Source: Nakamurella endophytica | GTDB lineage: Bacteria; Actinomycetota; Actinomycetes; Mycobacteriales; Nakamurellaceae | Length of the DNA stretch: 64,000 nt | Assembly (NCBI RefSeq): GCF_014646215.1 | Contig: NZ_BMNA01000002.1 | Coordinates: forward strand, 746,874-810,873 | Reading direction: 5' to 3' | Shown: piece by piece, positions 1 through 11,100 of the stretch | Layout: the number at the start of each line of letters is the position of its first letter | Numbering within the stretch: position 1 is the first letter of the stretch | The notes under the pieces: model-generated | Databases searched by the model: none | What the model saw: the letters and a program-made list of their open reading frames with translations, nothing else | What the model was told of the DNA's origin: nothing | Program-made: the position numbers and the translations under genes

Positions 1-34
1 GGGGCGGTCGTCGCCCGTCGGGCGTGCAGGACCC

Positions 35-694
35 TCATCGCAGGTCCCGCGCTGCCTGCGCCAGGTGCCGGGCCGTGACGGCCAGTGCCCCGGCGACGTC
101 CCCGCGGCCGATGGCCGCGGCGATGTCGCGGTGGTCGCGGACGGTGCGGCGCATCCGCTGCTCGTCGATGCGCCCGTCGGGCGCGCCGAGGTTCGCCGCC
201 CCCATCCGCAGCTGGCGGTCGCGGAGCCCGGCGTACAGCCGGATCAGGATGCGGTTGCCGGCGGCGGCGACGACGGTGGCGTGGAAGTCCCGGTCGGCGG
301 TGACGTAACCGGCCAGGTCGCCGGTGTCCGCGGCGAGATCCAGCCGGTGCAACGGTTCCTCGAGCTGCGCGGCCAGCGCCGGGCCGCCGCCGGCCTCGAC
401 CACCGCGCGGACGCAGTGGCCCTCGACCAGCTCGCGGGTCTCCAGCACGTCGCGGGCCTCGCTGGCGGTGACCGGCAGGACGAGCGCGCCGCGCTTGGGC
501 AGCAACTGCACCAGGCCGTCGGCCGCCAGCCGCACCAGGGCCTCGCGCACGGGAGTGCGCGAGACACCGGTCTCCTCGGCGAGTCGGCCCTCACCCAGCA
601 GGTCGTTGTCGCCGTAGCGCCGGCTGAGGATGCCGTCGCGGATGTGCTGGTACGCGCGGTCCGCGGCGGAGGGTGGCCGGGCGGTTGCATGCAT
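35..694 (-). CDS. GntR-family transcriptional regulator, FCD (FadR-like) subfamily
   Basis: A 219-residue DNA-binding regulator. An N-terminal winged helix-turn-helix (about residues 10-75, with the typical EETGVSRTPVREAL recognition-helix region) is followed by an all-helical FCD ligand domain whose metal-binding histidines are suggested by FHATVV, DHRDI and ARHL. FCD regulators usually sense small carboxylic acids and repress a neighbouring catabolic or transport operon, but no such operon lies inside the window, so the target is unknown. I chose the ATG at 692-694 because it directly follows an unusually AT-rich stretch (695-708) that looks like a -10 region and gives the normal family length. 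A longer frame upstream has no family support. Confidence 0.88.
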   Translation of the reverse strand: MHATARPPSAADRAYQHIRDGILSRRYGDNDLLGEGRLAEETGVSRTPVREALVRLAADGLVQLLPKRGALVLPVTASEARDVLETRELVEGHCVRAVVEAGGGPALAAQLEEPLHRLDLAADTGDLAGYVTADRDFHATVVAAAGNRILIRLYAGLRDRQLRMGAANLGAPDGRIDEQRMRRTVRDHRDIAAAIGRGDVAGALAVTARHLAQAARDLR

Positions 695-1062
695 GATGTA
701 TCTATCTTGGCAGACCCGGTGGCCGGCCCTCGACCGGAGCGGCTGTGACGGTCGCCGCCCGGTACCGGTGCGCACCGCGACGGAGCTCGTCCGGTCACCG
801 GCCCCGGACCGCGGTGATCCGGTCGTCCGTGCCCACCGCCCGGCAGCGGCGATCCTGCGGCGGTCCGGACCGGAGCGGTGCCGACCGGATCCTCGGCGGG
901 CTGAGTCGGCGGTGAGGAAACGGCAGGGACGACCGGGGACAGCGACGACCGGGGACAGCGACGTCGGGGACGGTGCCGACCGGAGCCGTGCCGACCGGGG
1001 TCGTGCCGACCTGCCGGGTCGGCGACGAGGTCAGCGCGGAGGTCAGCGCGAGGGCGCGTCCG
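695..1062. other. intergenic spacer with imperfect repeats, no gene seen
   Basis: A 368-base gap between nrnA and the GntR gene, both on the minus strand. The AT-rich part at 695-708 probably carries the GntR promoter. The rest is low-complexity GC-rich sequence containing the short repeats at 929-1014. Open frames here have no start signals or recognisable products. Confidence 0.6.
929..1014. repeat. imperfect short tandem repeats (16 and 15 bp)
   Basis: ACGACCGGGGACAGCG occurs twice in tandem (929-944, 945-960), followed by a degenerate 15-bp series built on CCGACCGG..CGTG. It lies between the nrnA stop and the GntR gene. Confidence 0.6.
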
Positions 1063-2307
1063 TCACCGTGGTGCGATCGCGGCGCCGCGTGCCGGCGCCG
1101 GAGCGGCAGCCTCCGCGACCGCAGGACTGCCGACCGTCCCCGCGGCCACCGGAATGCCGCCCTCCACCGCTCCGTCGCCACCGGCGACCAGGCGCAGCTG
1201 CCCGCGGATGGCGTCGAGCGCGCCGGCGGCGGTGCCGCGGTGCACGAACCCGGCCGCGCGGACGTGCCCGCCGCCGCCCAGCCGGGTGGCGACCGCCGCC
1301 ACGTCCACCCCGGGCAGCGAGCGCAGCGACACCTGGAACGCCTCCGGCGCGGTCTCCTTCACCACGGCGGTGACGTCGGCGTCCTGCACGGTCCGCAGGA
1401 TGTCGATCACCGAGTCCAGCTCCTCCTGGGCGCTGGTGCGGGCCTCGGCGAACGGGATGACGGTGGACACCAGCCGGACGCCTCCGCCGCGGCGGCCGTC
1501 CCGGCGCCCACCCGGGCCGCTCGCGCCGTGGCCGTCCCCGGCCCCGTCGACGTCCTGACCCACGGCAGCGGGATCGACCAGCTCCAGCCGGGCCCGACCC
1601 AGCGCCGACGACAGCAGGGACAGCCAGCTGATCGGATGGGTGTCGGAGATCGGCCGGAGCAGCTCGTCCGCGTCCACCCCGGTCTCCAGCCACCGCGCCG
1701 CGAGCCGGTGCGCCGCCGGCGAGGCGTGGCGGAAGCCGACCGTGTCGGTGGCCAGGCCGGCGTACAGGTTGGCGGCGATGGCCGCGTCCAGCTCGACACC
1801 GAGCAGGTCGAGCAGCGCGGCGACCAGCACCGTGGTCGATTCGGCGGCCGGGTCCACGTACAGGTCCGTACCGAACCCGGTGTTGGTGACGTGGTGGTCG
1901 ATGACGAGGGTGCGGGACGCCCGGCCGACGAGCGCGCCCAGGCTGCCCAGCCGCGACCGGGTGTTGACGTCCACCGACACCAGCAGCTCGGGGACCGCCA
2001 CGTCGTCGGCGGCCCGGACCAGGTGCTGCCCGGGCAGCCCGGCCAGGGACCGCGGCACCCCGTCCGGTTCGGCGAAGGCGACCTGCACCGGGATGCCCAG
2101 GCGCTCCAGCCCGAGCCCGAGTGCCAGGGCGCTGCCGAGTGCGTCGGCGTCGGGGTTGACGTGCGGCACGACGACGACCGAGCCGGCGTCCCGCAGCAGT
2201 GCCGCGGCGGCACGCAGCTGCCCTGACACGGAGGAGGGCTGCGCCGGCCGCGCCGTGCGGACACGACCCCGCGCACCGCGGGTCCGGGTCACAGCGGCCC
2301 TGGTCAC
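1063..2307 (-). CDS. nrnA: DHH/DHHA1 phosphoesterase (oligoribonuclease / PAP phosphatase, NrnA-like)
   Basis: A 414-residue DHH-superfamily phosphoesterase. Family members degrade nanoRNAs and dephosphorylate pAp; the mycobacterial homologue also hydrolyses cyclic dinucleotides. Visible motifs are PHVNPDADALG near residue 50 and VIDHHV near 137 (DHH domain, metal ligands), and GGGGHVRAAG near 345 (DHHA1 substrate loop). A Gly/Arg-rich insert (about residues 250-275) separates the domains. I place the start at GTG 2305-2307 because GGAGGTG sits 5 nt upstream; ATG 2317-2319 is the alternative. It is the last gene of the rimP-to-nrnA operon, in the same order as in Mycobacterium (rbfA followed by Rv2837c). 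Confidence 0.9.
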   Translation of the reverse strand: MTRAAVTRTRGARGRVRTARPAQPSSVSGQLRAAAALLRDAGSVVVVPHVNPDADALGSALALGLGLERLGIPVQVAFAEPDGVPRSLAGLPGQHLVRAADDVAVPELLVSVDVNTRSRLGSLGALVGRASRTLVIDHHVTNTGFGTDLYVDPAAESTTVLVAALLDLLGVELDAAIAANLYAGLATDTVGFRHASPAAHRLAARWLETGVDADELLRPISDTHPISWLSLLSSALGRARLELVDPAAVGQDVDGAGDGHGASGPGGRRDGRRGGGVRLVSTVIPFAEARTSAQEELDSVIDILRTVQDADVTAVVKETAPEAFQVSLRSLPGVDVAAVATRLGGGGHVRAAGFVHRGTAAGALDAIRGQLRLVAGGDGAVEGGIPVAAGTVGSPAVAEAAAPAPARGAAIAPR

Positions 2308-2510
2308 ACACACCTCCATCACACTGGCTGAAGAATCACAGACGGTACGCCCCGCACGGTGCCCGCTCCGGCGTTCCTGCACACGGGGGGCGCCCCCCAC
2401 GTCGGCCCCTGCGGACACCGTGCGTGATCGCCCGGTGGCGGCCGGCCCGTCACGGGTCAGGCCGCCACCGGCGGGTCGCGCACCCGAGGGTCGGTACCGG
2501 GCGCAGCGCG

Positions 2511-2572
2511 TCAGCGCGCCCAAGGCACGGCGGGGTCAGCGCGCCGAGGGCACGGTGGGTCAGCGCGCCGGG
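2511..2572. repeat. tandem duplication of the rbfA 3' end
   Basis: The decamer TCAGCGCGCC, which contains the rbfA stop codon on the minus strand, begins at 2511, 2536 and 2560 inside near-identical 24-25 bp units. It looks like slippage that copied the last codons of rbfA into the spacer before nrnA. Confidence 0.65.
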
Positions 2573-3150
2573 ACCCCGTGCTGCTGCGCGGGGGCGGCCG
2601 ATGCGATTGCACCGGTGCGCGCCCGGGCCGGGTCCGCGTCGTCCTCGTCGAACGGCTCGTCGGCGTCCGCATGGGCGTCGGTCACGTCGTCCTCGTCCGA
2701 CTCGCCGTCCGACTCGTCGTCGTCCAGGTCGGTCCGCGGGGTGCGGTAGGGATCGGCCTCCCCGGCGTAGCTCGCACCGGCCGCCTGCTCGGCGACCGCG
2801 GCGTCGGAGGCCCGGGCGGCGGCGAGCAGTTCCTCGATGTGCTGGGCGTGCTCAGGGACGGCGTCCGCCCGGAAGGTGAGGCTCGGCGTGTATCGGACTC
2901 CGGTCTGCCGGCCGACGGCGGTGCGCAGGACGCCGGTGGCGCTGGCGAGCGCCGCGGCGGTCGCCTGCTGCTCCTCCTCGCCGCCGTAGACGGTGTAGTA
3001 GACGACCGCCTCCCGGAGATCCGGCGTCAGCGTGGCGGCGGTGATGGTCGCCATGGCCAGGCGCGGGTCCTTGACCTGGTGCTCGAGCTCCGTGGCCACG
3101 ATCTCGGCGATGCGCTTGGCGAGCCGGCGGGCCCGTGGTGCGTCAGCCAT
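2560..3150 (-). CDS. rbfA: 30S ribosome-binding factor A
   Basis: RbfA binds the immature 30S subunit and helps mature the 16S rRNA 5' end, notably in the cold. Residues 1-115 form the KH-like RbfA domain (RRLAKRIAEIVATELEHQV, then KDPRL and a GVRYTPSLTF strand). The protein has 196 residues against the usual 120-160; the excess is a Glu/Asp-rich C-terminal tail (about residues 130-175). GAGGAG lies 5-6 nt before the ATG. It follows infB and a DUF503 gene and precedes nrnA on the same strand, the standard actinobacterial order. Confidence 0.95.
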   Translation of the reverse strand: MADAPRARRLAKRIAEIVATELEHQVKDPRLAMATITAATLTPDLREAVVYYTVYGGEEEQQATAAALASATGVLRTAVGRQTGVRYTPSLTFRADAVPEHAQHIEELLAAARASDAAVAEQAAGASYAGEADPYRTPRTDLDDDESDGESDEDDVTDAHADADEPFDEDDADPARARTGAIASAAPAQQHGVPAR

Positions 3151-3216
3151 CCCGTTCTCCTCTCGGTCCTGCGGGGCGTCCCGCCCCCTGCCCGGCCGGA
3201 TACCCCGGCCGGTGGC

Positions 3217-3510
3217 CTACAGATCGTCGACCGACACCACCCGGCGCCGCACCGACAACAGCTCGAGTTCCGGCTCCCCCGCCACCAGGCGCTCGCAGGT
3301 GTCGAGCACCTCGACGACGCGCGCGGACTCGCCGGAGACGGTCGACACACCGATCGTGGCGCGCCGGTGCAGGTCCGGGTCACCGCCCTCGGCGACGGCC
3401 ACGTCGAGCCGGCGCAGCCGCGCCAGCACGGGCCGGATGACGGCACGCTTGTGCTTGAGCGAGGACACCGCGCCCAGCAGGACGTCGGCCTCCAGCACGC
3501 CGAGGAACAC
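3217..3510 (-). CDS. DUF503 family protein (YlxP-like)
   Basis: A 97-residue member of the DUF503/YlxP family, often encoded between infB and rbfA. The sequence starts VFLGVLEADVLLG and continues SLKHKRAVIRPVLARLR, both typical; the biochemical role is unknown, with ribosome assembly suspected from location. The GTG at 3508-3510 is chosen because GGGGAGGAA stands 5 nt upstream and because it starts exactly where the family begins. An upstream in-frame extension to 3627 is Ala/Gly/Pro-rich and has no family support. Confidence 0.88.
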   Translation of the reverse strand: MFLGVLEADVLLGAVSSLKHKRAVIRPVLARLRRLDVAVAEGGDPDLHRRATIGVSTVSGESARVVEVLDTCERLVAGEPELELLSVRRRVVSVDDL

Positions 3511-3729
3511 GGCATTCCTCCCCGTCACCCGGTCCGACCCGCCGGTCCCCGCCGCAGTCCGGCCGCCAGCGGGCCGACCGGCAGACGAGAACACCGGTAG
3601 CACCGCCGGTACCGGCAGCACCGACAAGCCCGGTCCGGCCGACGGTGCCCGCGCGGCGACCGCACGGCGACCTACGTCGGGACGACACGGCCGGCCCGTC
3701 CCGTGGACGAGCCGGCCGGTCGCACCCGA

Positions 3730-6700
3730 TCAGCTGCGGGGCTTCTCCCGCACCTCGTAGGTCTCGATGACGTCCTCGATCTCGATGTTGTTCCAGCTGC
3801 CCAGACCGATACCGCACTCGAAGCCCTCCCGGACCTCGACGGCGTCGTCCTTGAACCGCTTGAGCGAGTCGATGGCGAGGTTGTCGTTGAGCACCACGCC
3901 GTTGCGCAGCAGCCGCGCCCTGGCGTTCCGGCGGATCTCCCCGGACCGGACGATGCAGCCGGCGATGTTGCCGTACCGGGAGCTGCGGAAGATCTCCCGG
4001 ATCTCGGCGCTGCCCACCCGGACCTCTTCGAACTCCGGCTTGAGCATGCCCTTGAGGGCGGCCTCGACCTCGTCGATGGCCTGGTAGATCACCGTGTAGT
4101 ACCGGATGTCCACGCCCTCGCGGTCCGCCATCTCCTGCACGCCCCGCACCGGCTTCACGTTGAAGCCGATGACGATGGCGTCGGTGATGACCGCCAGGTT
4201 GATGTCGTCCTGGGTGATGCCGCCGACGCCGCGGTGGACGACCCGCAGGTCGACCTCGGCGCCCACGTCGAGCTTGAGCAACGAGTCCTCGAGGGCCTCC
4301 ACCGTGCCGGAGTTGTCGCCCTTGATGATCAGCGTCAGCTGCTCGATCTTCTTCTCGGCCAGCGCGGCGCCCAGGTCCTCCAGCGAGATGCGCCGGCGGT
4401 TGCCGATCTGCGCCTTGCGGGCCGCGGCGGCCCGGGCACCGGCGAGCTGCCGGGCCACCCGGTCCTCCTCCACGACCATGAAGGAGTCACCGGCGCCGGG
4501 CACCGACGTGAAGCCCAGGACCTGCACCGGGCGGGACGGCAGGGCTTCCCTGACCTGCTCGCCGTTGTCGCCGAGCATCGCGCGGACACGCCCGAAGGCG
4601 TTCCCGGCGACGATCGAATCGCCCACCCGCAGCGTGCCCCGCTGGACCAGCACGGTCGCCACCGGGCCGCGACCGCGGTCCAGGTGCGCCTCGATGGCCA
4701 CGCCCTCGGCGTCCATGTCCGGGTTGGCCCGCAGGTCCAGCGCCGCGTCGGCGGTCAGCAGGATCGACTCCAGCAGCCCGTCGATGTTGGTGCGGTTGCG
4801 CGCCGAGATCTCGACGAACATGGTGTCGCCGCCGTACTCCTCGGCGACCAGCCCGTACTCGGTGAGCTGCTGCCGGATCTTGTCCGGGTTCGCGCCCTCC
4901 TTGTCGATCTTGTTAATCGCCACCACGATCGGCACGTCGGCGGCCTTGGCGTGGTTGATCGCCTCGACCGTCTGCGGCATCACGCCGTCGTCGGCGGCGA
5001 CCACCAGCACCACGATGTCCGTCGACGCGGAACCACGGGCACGCATGGCGGTGAACGCCTCGTGACCCGGGGTGTCGATGAAGGTGATCAGCCGCTCGTC
5101 GTCACCGAGGTGGGTCGCCACCTGGTAGGCGCCGATGTGCTGGGTGATCCCGCCGGCCTCGCGGTCCACGACGTTCGTCTGCCGGATGGCGTCCAGCAGC
5201 TTGGTCTTGCCGTGGTCGACGTGACCCATGACGGTGACCACCGGCGGGCGAACCACGAGATCGTCCTCGTCGCCCTCGTTCTCGCCGAACGAGAGGTTGA
5301 ACGAGTCGAGCAGCTCGCGGTCCTCGTCCTCCGGGGACACGATCTGGACGTCGTAGCCCATCTCGGAGCCGAGCAGCTCCAGGATGTCGTCGCTGACCGA
5401 CTGCGTGGCGGTGACCATCTCGCCCAGGTGGAACAGCGCCTGGACCATCGACGCCGGGTTGGCGTCGATCTTGTCCGCGAAATCGCTCAGCGAGGACCCG
5501 CGGGCCAGCCGGACGACGGACCCGTTGCCGCGCGGCAGCTGCACGCCGCCGATCGTCGGGGCCTGCATGTTGTCGAATTCCTGGCGGCGCTGCTTCTTGG
5601 ACTTGCGGCCCTTGCCCGCCGGTCGGCCACCCTGGCGACCGAAGGCGCCGGGAGCGGATCCACCGCGGCCGCGACCGCCCATGCCGGGACGGCCACCGCC
5701 GCCACCGCCGGGACCCGACGGCGCACCGCCGGTCGGCCGGTACCCGGTGCCCGGCTGACCCGGACGACCGCCGGGCATACCGGGACGGGCTCCCATCGGA
5801 GCTCCGGGACGCCCGGGACCGCCCGGACGGGGACCGCCCGGACGCGGGGCACCACCGGGAGCGCCGGGACCACCGGCACGCGGCGCACCGCCTGGCAGGC
5901 CACCGGGACGGGGAGCACCGGGGCGCGGGACGCCGGGGACGCCGCCGGTCCCACCGGGACGGGGCGCCGGTGCGGCCGGACGGCCGACACCGTAGGGGTT
6001 GTTGCCCATCCGCGGCGGACGCGGCGCACCGGGCACGCCACCCTGCGGACGCGGGGGGCGCGGCGGGGCGCCGGGCGTGGGAGCGGCGGACGCGGCCGGG
6101 GCCTGCGGGCCCGCGGCGGCCGGGCGGGTCGGCGCCGGTCGCGAGGGACCGGGGCGGCCGTCGGTGAAGGCCGGGCCGGCGGTGGTCGGCGCAGCGGCCG
6201 ACGCGGCCGGCTGGGCCGGACGGGTCGGCTGGCCCTGCGGGCGGACCGGAGCAGCGGCCTGCGGGGCGCGGGCCGCTGCGGAAGCCGGGCCGGTGGCCGC
6301 GGCAGGCGCGGGACGGCTGGGCGCCGGGGCGGCGGGACGGCCGGGTGCCGCTGCGGCGGGCTGCTGCCGGGTCACCGGGGGCGTCGGCACGACGCCGGTG
6401 CCGGACAGTCCACCGCCGGAGGGACCCGTCACGACGCCGTCGCCGGCGCCGGTGCCGGGACGGCGGGTGCCGTTCAGCGCGCCGCCGGGCTGGCCGACGG
6501 CCGGGGACGGCGACGGGCCCGCTGCGGGAGCGGGACGGGGGCCGCCGGGCGTGCCCGGACGGACGGCGTTGCCGCTGCTCTTGGCCGGGGCGTTGGTCGC
6601 CGGGAACGCGTCGCGCAGCTTGCGGACGACGGGGGCCTCGATGGTCGAGGACGGCGACTTGACGAACTCACCCAGGTCGGTGAGCTTCGCCATGATCTCC

Positions 6701-6756
6701 TTGCTGGTCTTGCCGAGCTCCTTGGCGAGCTCATGTACTCGGGCCTTGCCTGCCAC
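3730..6756 (-). CDS. infB: translation initiation factor IF-2
   Basis: A GTPase that delivers initiator tRNA to the 30S subunit and promotes 70S joining. The 1008-residue chain has the IF2_N domain ([20 protein letters not shown], residues 2-21), a long Pro/Gly/Arg/Ala-rich linker (about 50-390), then the G domain: G1 GHVDHGKT near 507, DTPGH near 560, NKID near 613. Domains II-IV follow to a C-terminus ending EVREKPRS. The linker is longer and more repetitive than in E. coli, which is common in high-GC actinobacteria. GTG 6754-6756 is preceded by GAGGAG at 5 nt. It sits between ylxR and the DUF503 gene. Confidence 0.97.
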   Translation of the reverse strand: MAGKARVHELAKELGKTSKEIMAKLTDLGEFVKSPSSTIEAPVVRKLRDAFPATNAPAKSSGNAVRPGTPGGPRPAPAAGPSPSPAVGQPGGALNGTRRPGTGAGDGVVTGPSGGGLSGTGVVPTPPVTRQQPAAAAPGRPAAPAPSRPAPAAATGPASAAARAPQAAAPVRPQGQPTRPAQPAASAAAPTTAGPAFTDGRPGPSRPAPTRPAAAGPQAPAASAAPTPGAPPRPPRPQGGVPGAPRPPRMGNNPYGVGRPAAPAPRPGGTGGVPGVPRPGAPRPGGLPGGAPRAGGPGAPGGAPRPGGPRPGGPGRPGAPMGARPGMPGGRPGQPGTGYRPTGGAPSGPGGGGGGRPGMGGRGRGGSAPGAFGRQGGRPAGKGRKSKKQRRQEFDNMQAPTIGGVQLPRGNGSVVRLARGSSLSDFADKIDANPASMVQALFHLGEMVTATQSVSDDILELLGSEMGYDVQIVSPEDEDRELLDSFNLSFGENEGDEDDLVVRPPVVTVMGHVDHGKTKLLDAIRQTNVVDREAGGITQHIGAYQVATHLGDDERLITFIDTPGHEAFTAMRARGSASTDIVVLVVAADDGVMPQTVEAINHAKAADVPIVVAINKIDKEGANPDKIRQQLTEYGLVAEEYGGDTMFVEISARNRTNIDGLLESILLTADAALDLRANPDMDAEGVAIEAHLDRGRGPVATVLVQRGTLRVGDSIVAGNAFGRVRAMLGDNGEQVREALPSRPVQVLGFTSVPGAGDSFMVVEEDRVARQLAGARAAAARKAQIGNRRRISLEDLGAALAEKKIEQLTLIIKGDNSGTVEALEDSLLKLDVGAEVDLRVVHRGVGGITQDDINLAVITDAIVIGFNVKPVRGVQEMADREGVDIRYYTVIYQAIDEVEAALKGMLKPEFEEVRVGSAEIREIFRSSRYGNIAGCIVRSGEIRRNARARLLRNGVVLNDNLAIDSLKRFKDDAVEVREGFECGIGLGSWNNIEIEDVIETYEVREKPRS

Positions 6757-6821
6757 TGCTCTCCTCACGGTGAGGCCGGGCGGGCTGGGCCGCTCGACCT
6801 CGTCTTAGTTGTGGTCCACGC

Positions 6822-7223
6822 TCATGGCTGGTTCACGGGGTGCTCACGACTGGTCGACCTGCTCTCTGTGGTGCGGGGCTCCGCCGCGGTGCTGCGGCTC
6901 GGTCCCCTGCCCGCGTCCCCGGCGCCCGGTCCGGGGACCGGGTCGACCAGGGCGCGGACCCTGCTCGTGTCGAGGAGTCCCGGCTGGCGCAGAGCCCGGC
7001 CGAACGCCCGACGACGCTCCGCCTCGTCCAGGCACCGCCGGTCGGGATGGAGCCATGCACCCCGGCCCGGCAGCCGGCGACGGTGGTCGGGCACGAGTTC
7101 CCCGGCCACCCCGACGACGCGGAGCAGTTCCGAGACCGCCGCCCGCCTCCGGCAGCCGACGCAGGTCCGGACGGGCCCCCCGGCGCCGGGATCGGACCCG
7201 GGCGGTGACCCGGGATCTGGCAT
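6822..7223 (-). CDS. ylxR: YlxR family RNA-binding protein (DUF448)
   Basis: A small basic protein of the YlxR/DUF448 fold, which in Firmicutes binds and modulates RNase P RNA (RnpM). The signature RTCVGCRRR (residues 19-27) and the GRGAWLHPDRRCLDEAERRR block (about 53-72) are clear. The 133 residues include a disordered Ser/Arg-rich tail beyond the usual 90. It lies between nusA and infB, the universal place for this family. The start has only a weak GGAAG upstream; the valine just before RTCVGC is a possible shorter start. Confidence 0.88.
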   Translation of the reverse strand: MPDPGSPPGSDPGAGGPVRTCVGCRRRAAVSELLRVVGVAGELVPDHRRRLPGRGAWLHPDRRCLDEAERRRAFGRALRQPGLLDTSRVRALVDPVPGPGAGDAGRGPSRSTAAEPRTTESRSTSREHPVNQP

Positions 7224-7643
7224 GGGGGGGACTTCCGGTGCTGGCCGCGGACGCGGGCTTGGTCTCGACCTCCCAGTCTACCGCCTGGGGCGCCGGGTGC
7301 CGCACCCGCGACGCGTCGCACGCGGCCGGTCGGTCGGCGGACCGGTGCCGGACCGGTGCCGGATCGGGCGGCGGCGGCATTCGGGCCGACCGTGGTCGTC
7401 GCCGGGGTGGCAGTGGTGACCGGCCGGTGGTGCTGACGGTGCGGACGGTGCTGACGGTGCGGACGGTGCTGGCGGTGCTGACGGTGCGGACGGTGCTGAC
7501 GGTGCTGACGGTGCTGACGGTGCTGACGGTGCTGACGGTGACCACGGGCGCCGCCGGCCATGGCCCCACCCGGACCGGCCGCGCGCGGCGGCCGCCGTCG
7601 GCCCGCCGGGTGCGCCAGGTGGTCCGGGTCCCGTCACCGTGGC
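7224..7643. other. long spacer between nusA and ylxR
   Basis: A 420-base gap inside an otherwise tight operon. It holds the 12-copy 9-bp repeat at 7432-7539 and GC-rich flanks; I see no gene. Frames crossing the repeat encode TVS or QHR tripeptide repeats and are not credible. Confidence 0.6.
7432..7539. repeat. 12 x 9-bp tandem repeat (GCTGACGGT / GCGGACGGT)
   Basis: Twelve consecutive 9-bp units without gaps, mostly GCTGACGGT with GCGGACGGT and one GCTGGCGGT variant. It is within the nusA-ylxR spacer and would be transcribed into the operon mRNA as ACCGTCAGC repeats. Confidence 0.95.
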
Positions 7644-9812
<2,169 letters not shown>

Positions 9813-10406
9813 GTGCACGTCCCGGACCAGGTCCCCGCCGACCCTTCCGGCCCGCCGGGCCCGGACGGGCCGGCCGGCGTCCCGCGGGGCCCTGGCGGGA
9901 CGGTCGGCCGCCGGGCGCTGCTCGCCGGCGTCGGCTCGGCGGCCCTGCTGGCCGCGGCCGGGTGCAACCCGTTCCAGACCGGCGGAGGTGGCCGGACCGT
10001 CACGGTGACGTCGACGGCACCGCCCGCACCCGACCCGATCGCCGGTCTCATCGCCGTCACCCGGCTGCACGTGCTGCGGCTGAACGCCGCGCTGACCGGC
10101 AACCGGGTCAACAAGGCGCAGGCGCAGACCCTGCAGATGGTGCGCCGGGACCGACAGGCTCACCTGGACGCGCTGCTCACCGAGCAGGCCCGCAGCGCCG
10201 GGCGCGGCGCCCCCACCACCGCGCCGGTCACCGGCACCGTGCAGCTGCCCGGGGACGGCAAGGCCGTCCTCGGCGCGGTCCGGGCCGACGTGCTGGCGGC
10301 ACTGCAGGGCATGACCGACGCCGTCGCCGGTGCCGGCCGCTACCGGGCCGCCCTCTTCGGTTCGATCGCCGCCTGCCTGGCCAGCCACCGGGTGGTGCTC
10401 GCATGA
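9813..10406 (+). CDS. Tat-type lipoprotein of unknown function (Rv2843-position)
   Basis: A 197-residue secreted lipoprotein. Residues 35-55 form a signal peptide with a twin-arginine start (GRRALLAGVGSAALLAAAGC) and lipobox AAAGC, predicting Tat export and lipid anchoring. The mature part is helix-rich (LIAVTRLHVLRLNAALTGNR near 75) and matches no enzyme I know. It occupies the position of Rv2843 in M. tuberculosis, divergent from rimP. Its TGA overlaps the ATG of the next gene (ATGA). GTG 9813 has no Shine-Dalgarno and is probably leaderless. Confidence 0.78.
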   Translation: MHVPDQVPADPSGPPGPDGPAGVPRGPGGTVGRRALLAGVGSAALLAAAGCNPFQTGGGGRTVTVTSTAPPAPDPIAGLIAVTRLHVLRLNAALTGNRVNKAQAQTLQMVRRDRQAHLDALLTEQARSAGRGAPTTAPVTGTVQLPGDGKAVLGAVRADVLAALQGMTDAVAGAGRYRAALFGSIAACLASHRVVLA

Positions 10407-10954
10407 GTTCCCCGCAGGGCTCCGCCACGCCGACCCCGGATGAGCCGGGTACCTCCGCACCGCCGTCCACCGCCGCGCCGTCCGCCGGGTCGGCGCCGGC
10501 CACCACGCCGGCCGCGGGCAAGCCGCTCAACCCGGCGCTGCTCAAGGCCCTGGGCGTCGCCCTGTCCTGCGAGCAGGCGGCGGTGTGGTGCTACGGACTC
10601 ATCGCCGCCTACCTGCCGGACGATCTGGACCTGATCTCTGGCATCGAGGCCGGGCACCTGGCCCGGCGCGACGCGACGGCGGCATTGATCACCGCGGGCC
10701 GCGGCAAGGCGACCCCGCCCGCGGCCGCCTACGACGTGCCGGCGCTGTCCACGCCCGCCTCGGCCCGGGCGCTGGCCGCGACGCTGGAGAACGGCTGCGC
10801 CGCGGCCTGGCGGACCGTCCTGGGCAGCACCGACGACACCGGGCTGCGGACGACCGCGCTCGCGGGCCTGTCCGACTCCGCGGTCTGGCTCACCCAGATC
10901 AAGCTGGCGGGCAAGATCTCCCCGAGCACGGTGCCGTTCCCCGGCCAGAGCTGA
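10403..10954 (+). CDS. DUF4439 ferritin-like domain protein
   Basis: A 183-residue protein whose C-terminal 135 residues match DUF4439, a four-helix ferritin-like fold (LGVALSCEQAAVWCYGLIAA, residues 50-69). The N-terminal 40 residues are Pro/Ser/Thr/Ala-rich and probably disordered. No complete di-iron ligand set is obvious, so catalysis is unproven. It is translationally coupled to the upstream lipoprotein and is equivalent in position to Rv2844. It converges on proS. Confidence 0.85.
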   Translation: MSSPQGSATPTPDEPGTSAPPSTAAPSAGSAPATTPAAGKPLNPALLKALGVALSCEQAAVWCYGLIAAYLPDDLDLISGIEAGHLARRDATAALITAGRGKATPPAAAYDVPALSTPASARALAATLENGCAAAWRTVLGSTDDTGLRTTALAGLSDSAVWLTQIKLAGKISPSTVPFPGQS

Positions 10955-11084
10955 CCGCTGGGGCCGACCGGCGCCGACGCCGGGTGAGGCCGCGGCGCCG
11001 GCAGCACGGCGCGCGGCAGCACGCCGGCAGTGCCGAGTGACCCCGGCAGCCCCCGACGACCGACATCGCGGGCCGCGGCTGCAC

Positions 11085-11099
11085 CCGTCCACCGGACGG
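11085..11099. terminator. short hairpin between DUF4439 gene and proS
   Basis: CCGTCC-ACC-GGACGG, a 6-bp stem with a 3-nt loop immediately after the proS stop codon on the minus strand. There is no U-tract, as is common in actinobacterial terminators. Confidence 0.4.
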
Positions 11100-11100
11100 C

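Noticed and set aside
3703..7419. A 1238-codon open frame on the plus strand, opposite infB
   Set aside because: It is an antisense shadow of the GC-rich infB linker and G domain; the translation is low-complexity, has no domain, and no start signal is present.
7432..7539. Possible repeat protein (TVS or QHR tripeptides) from the 9-bp array
   Set aside because: Every frame across a 9-bp repeat is open by construction; there is no ribosome-binding site or homologous family.
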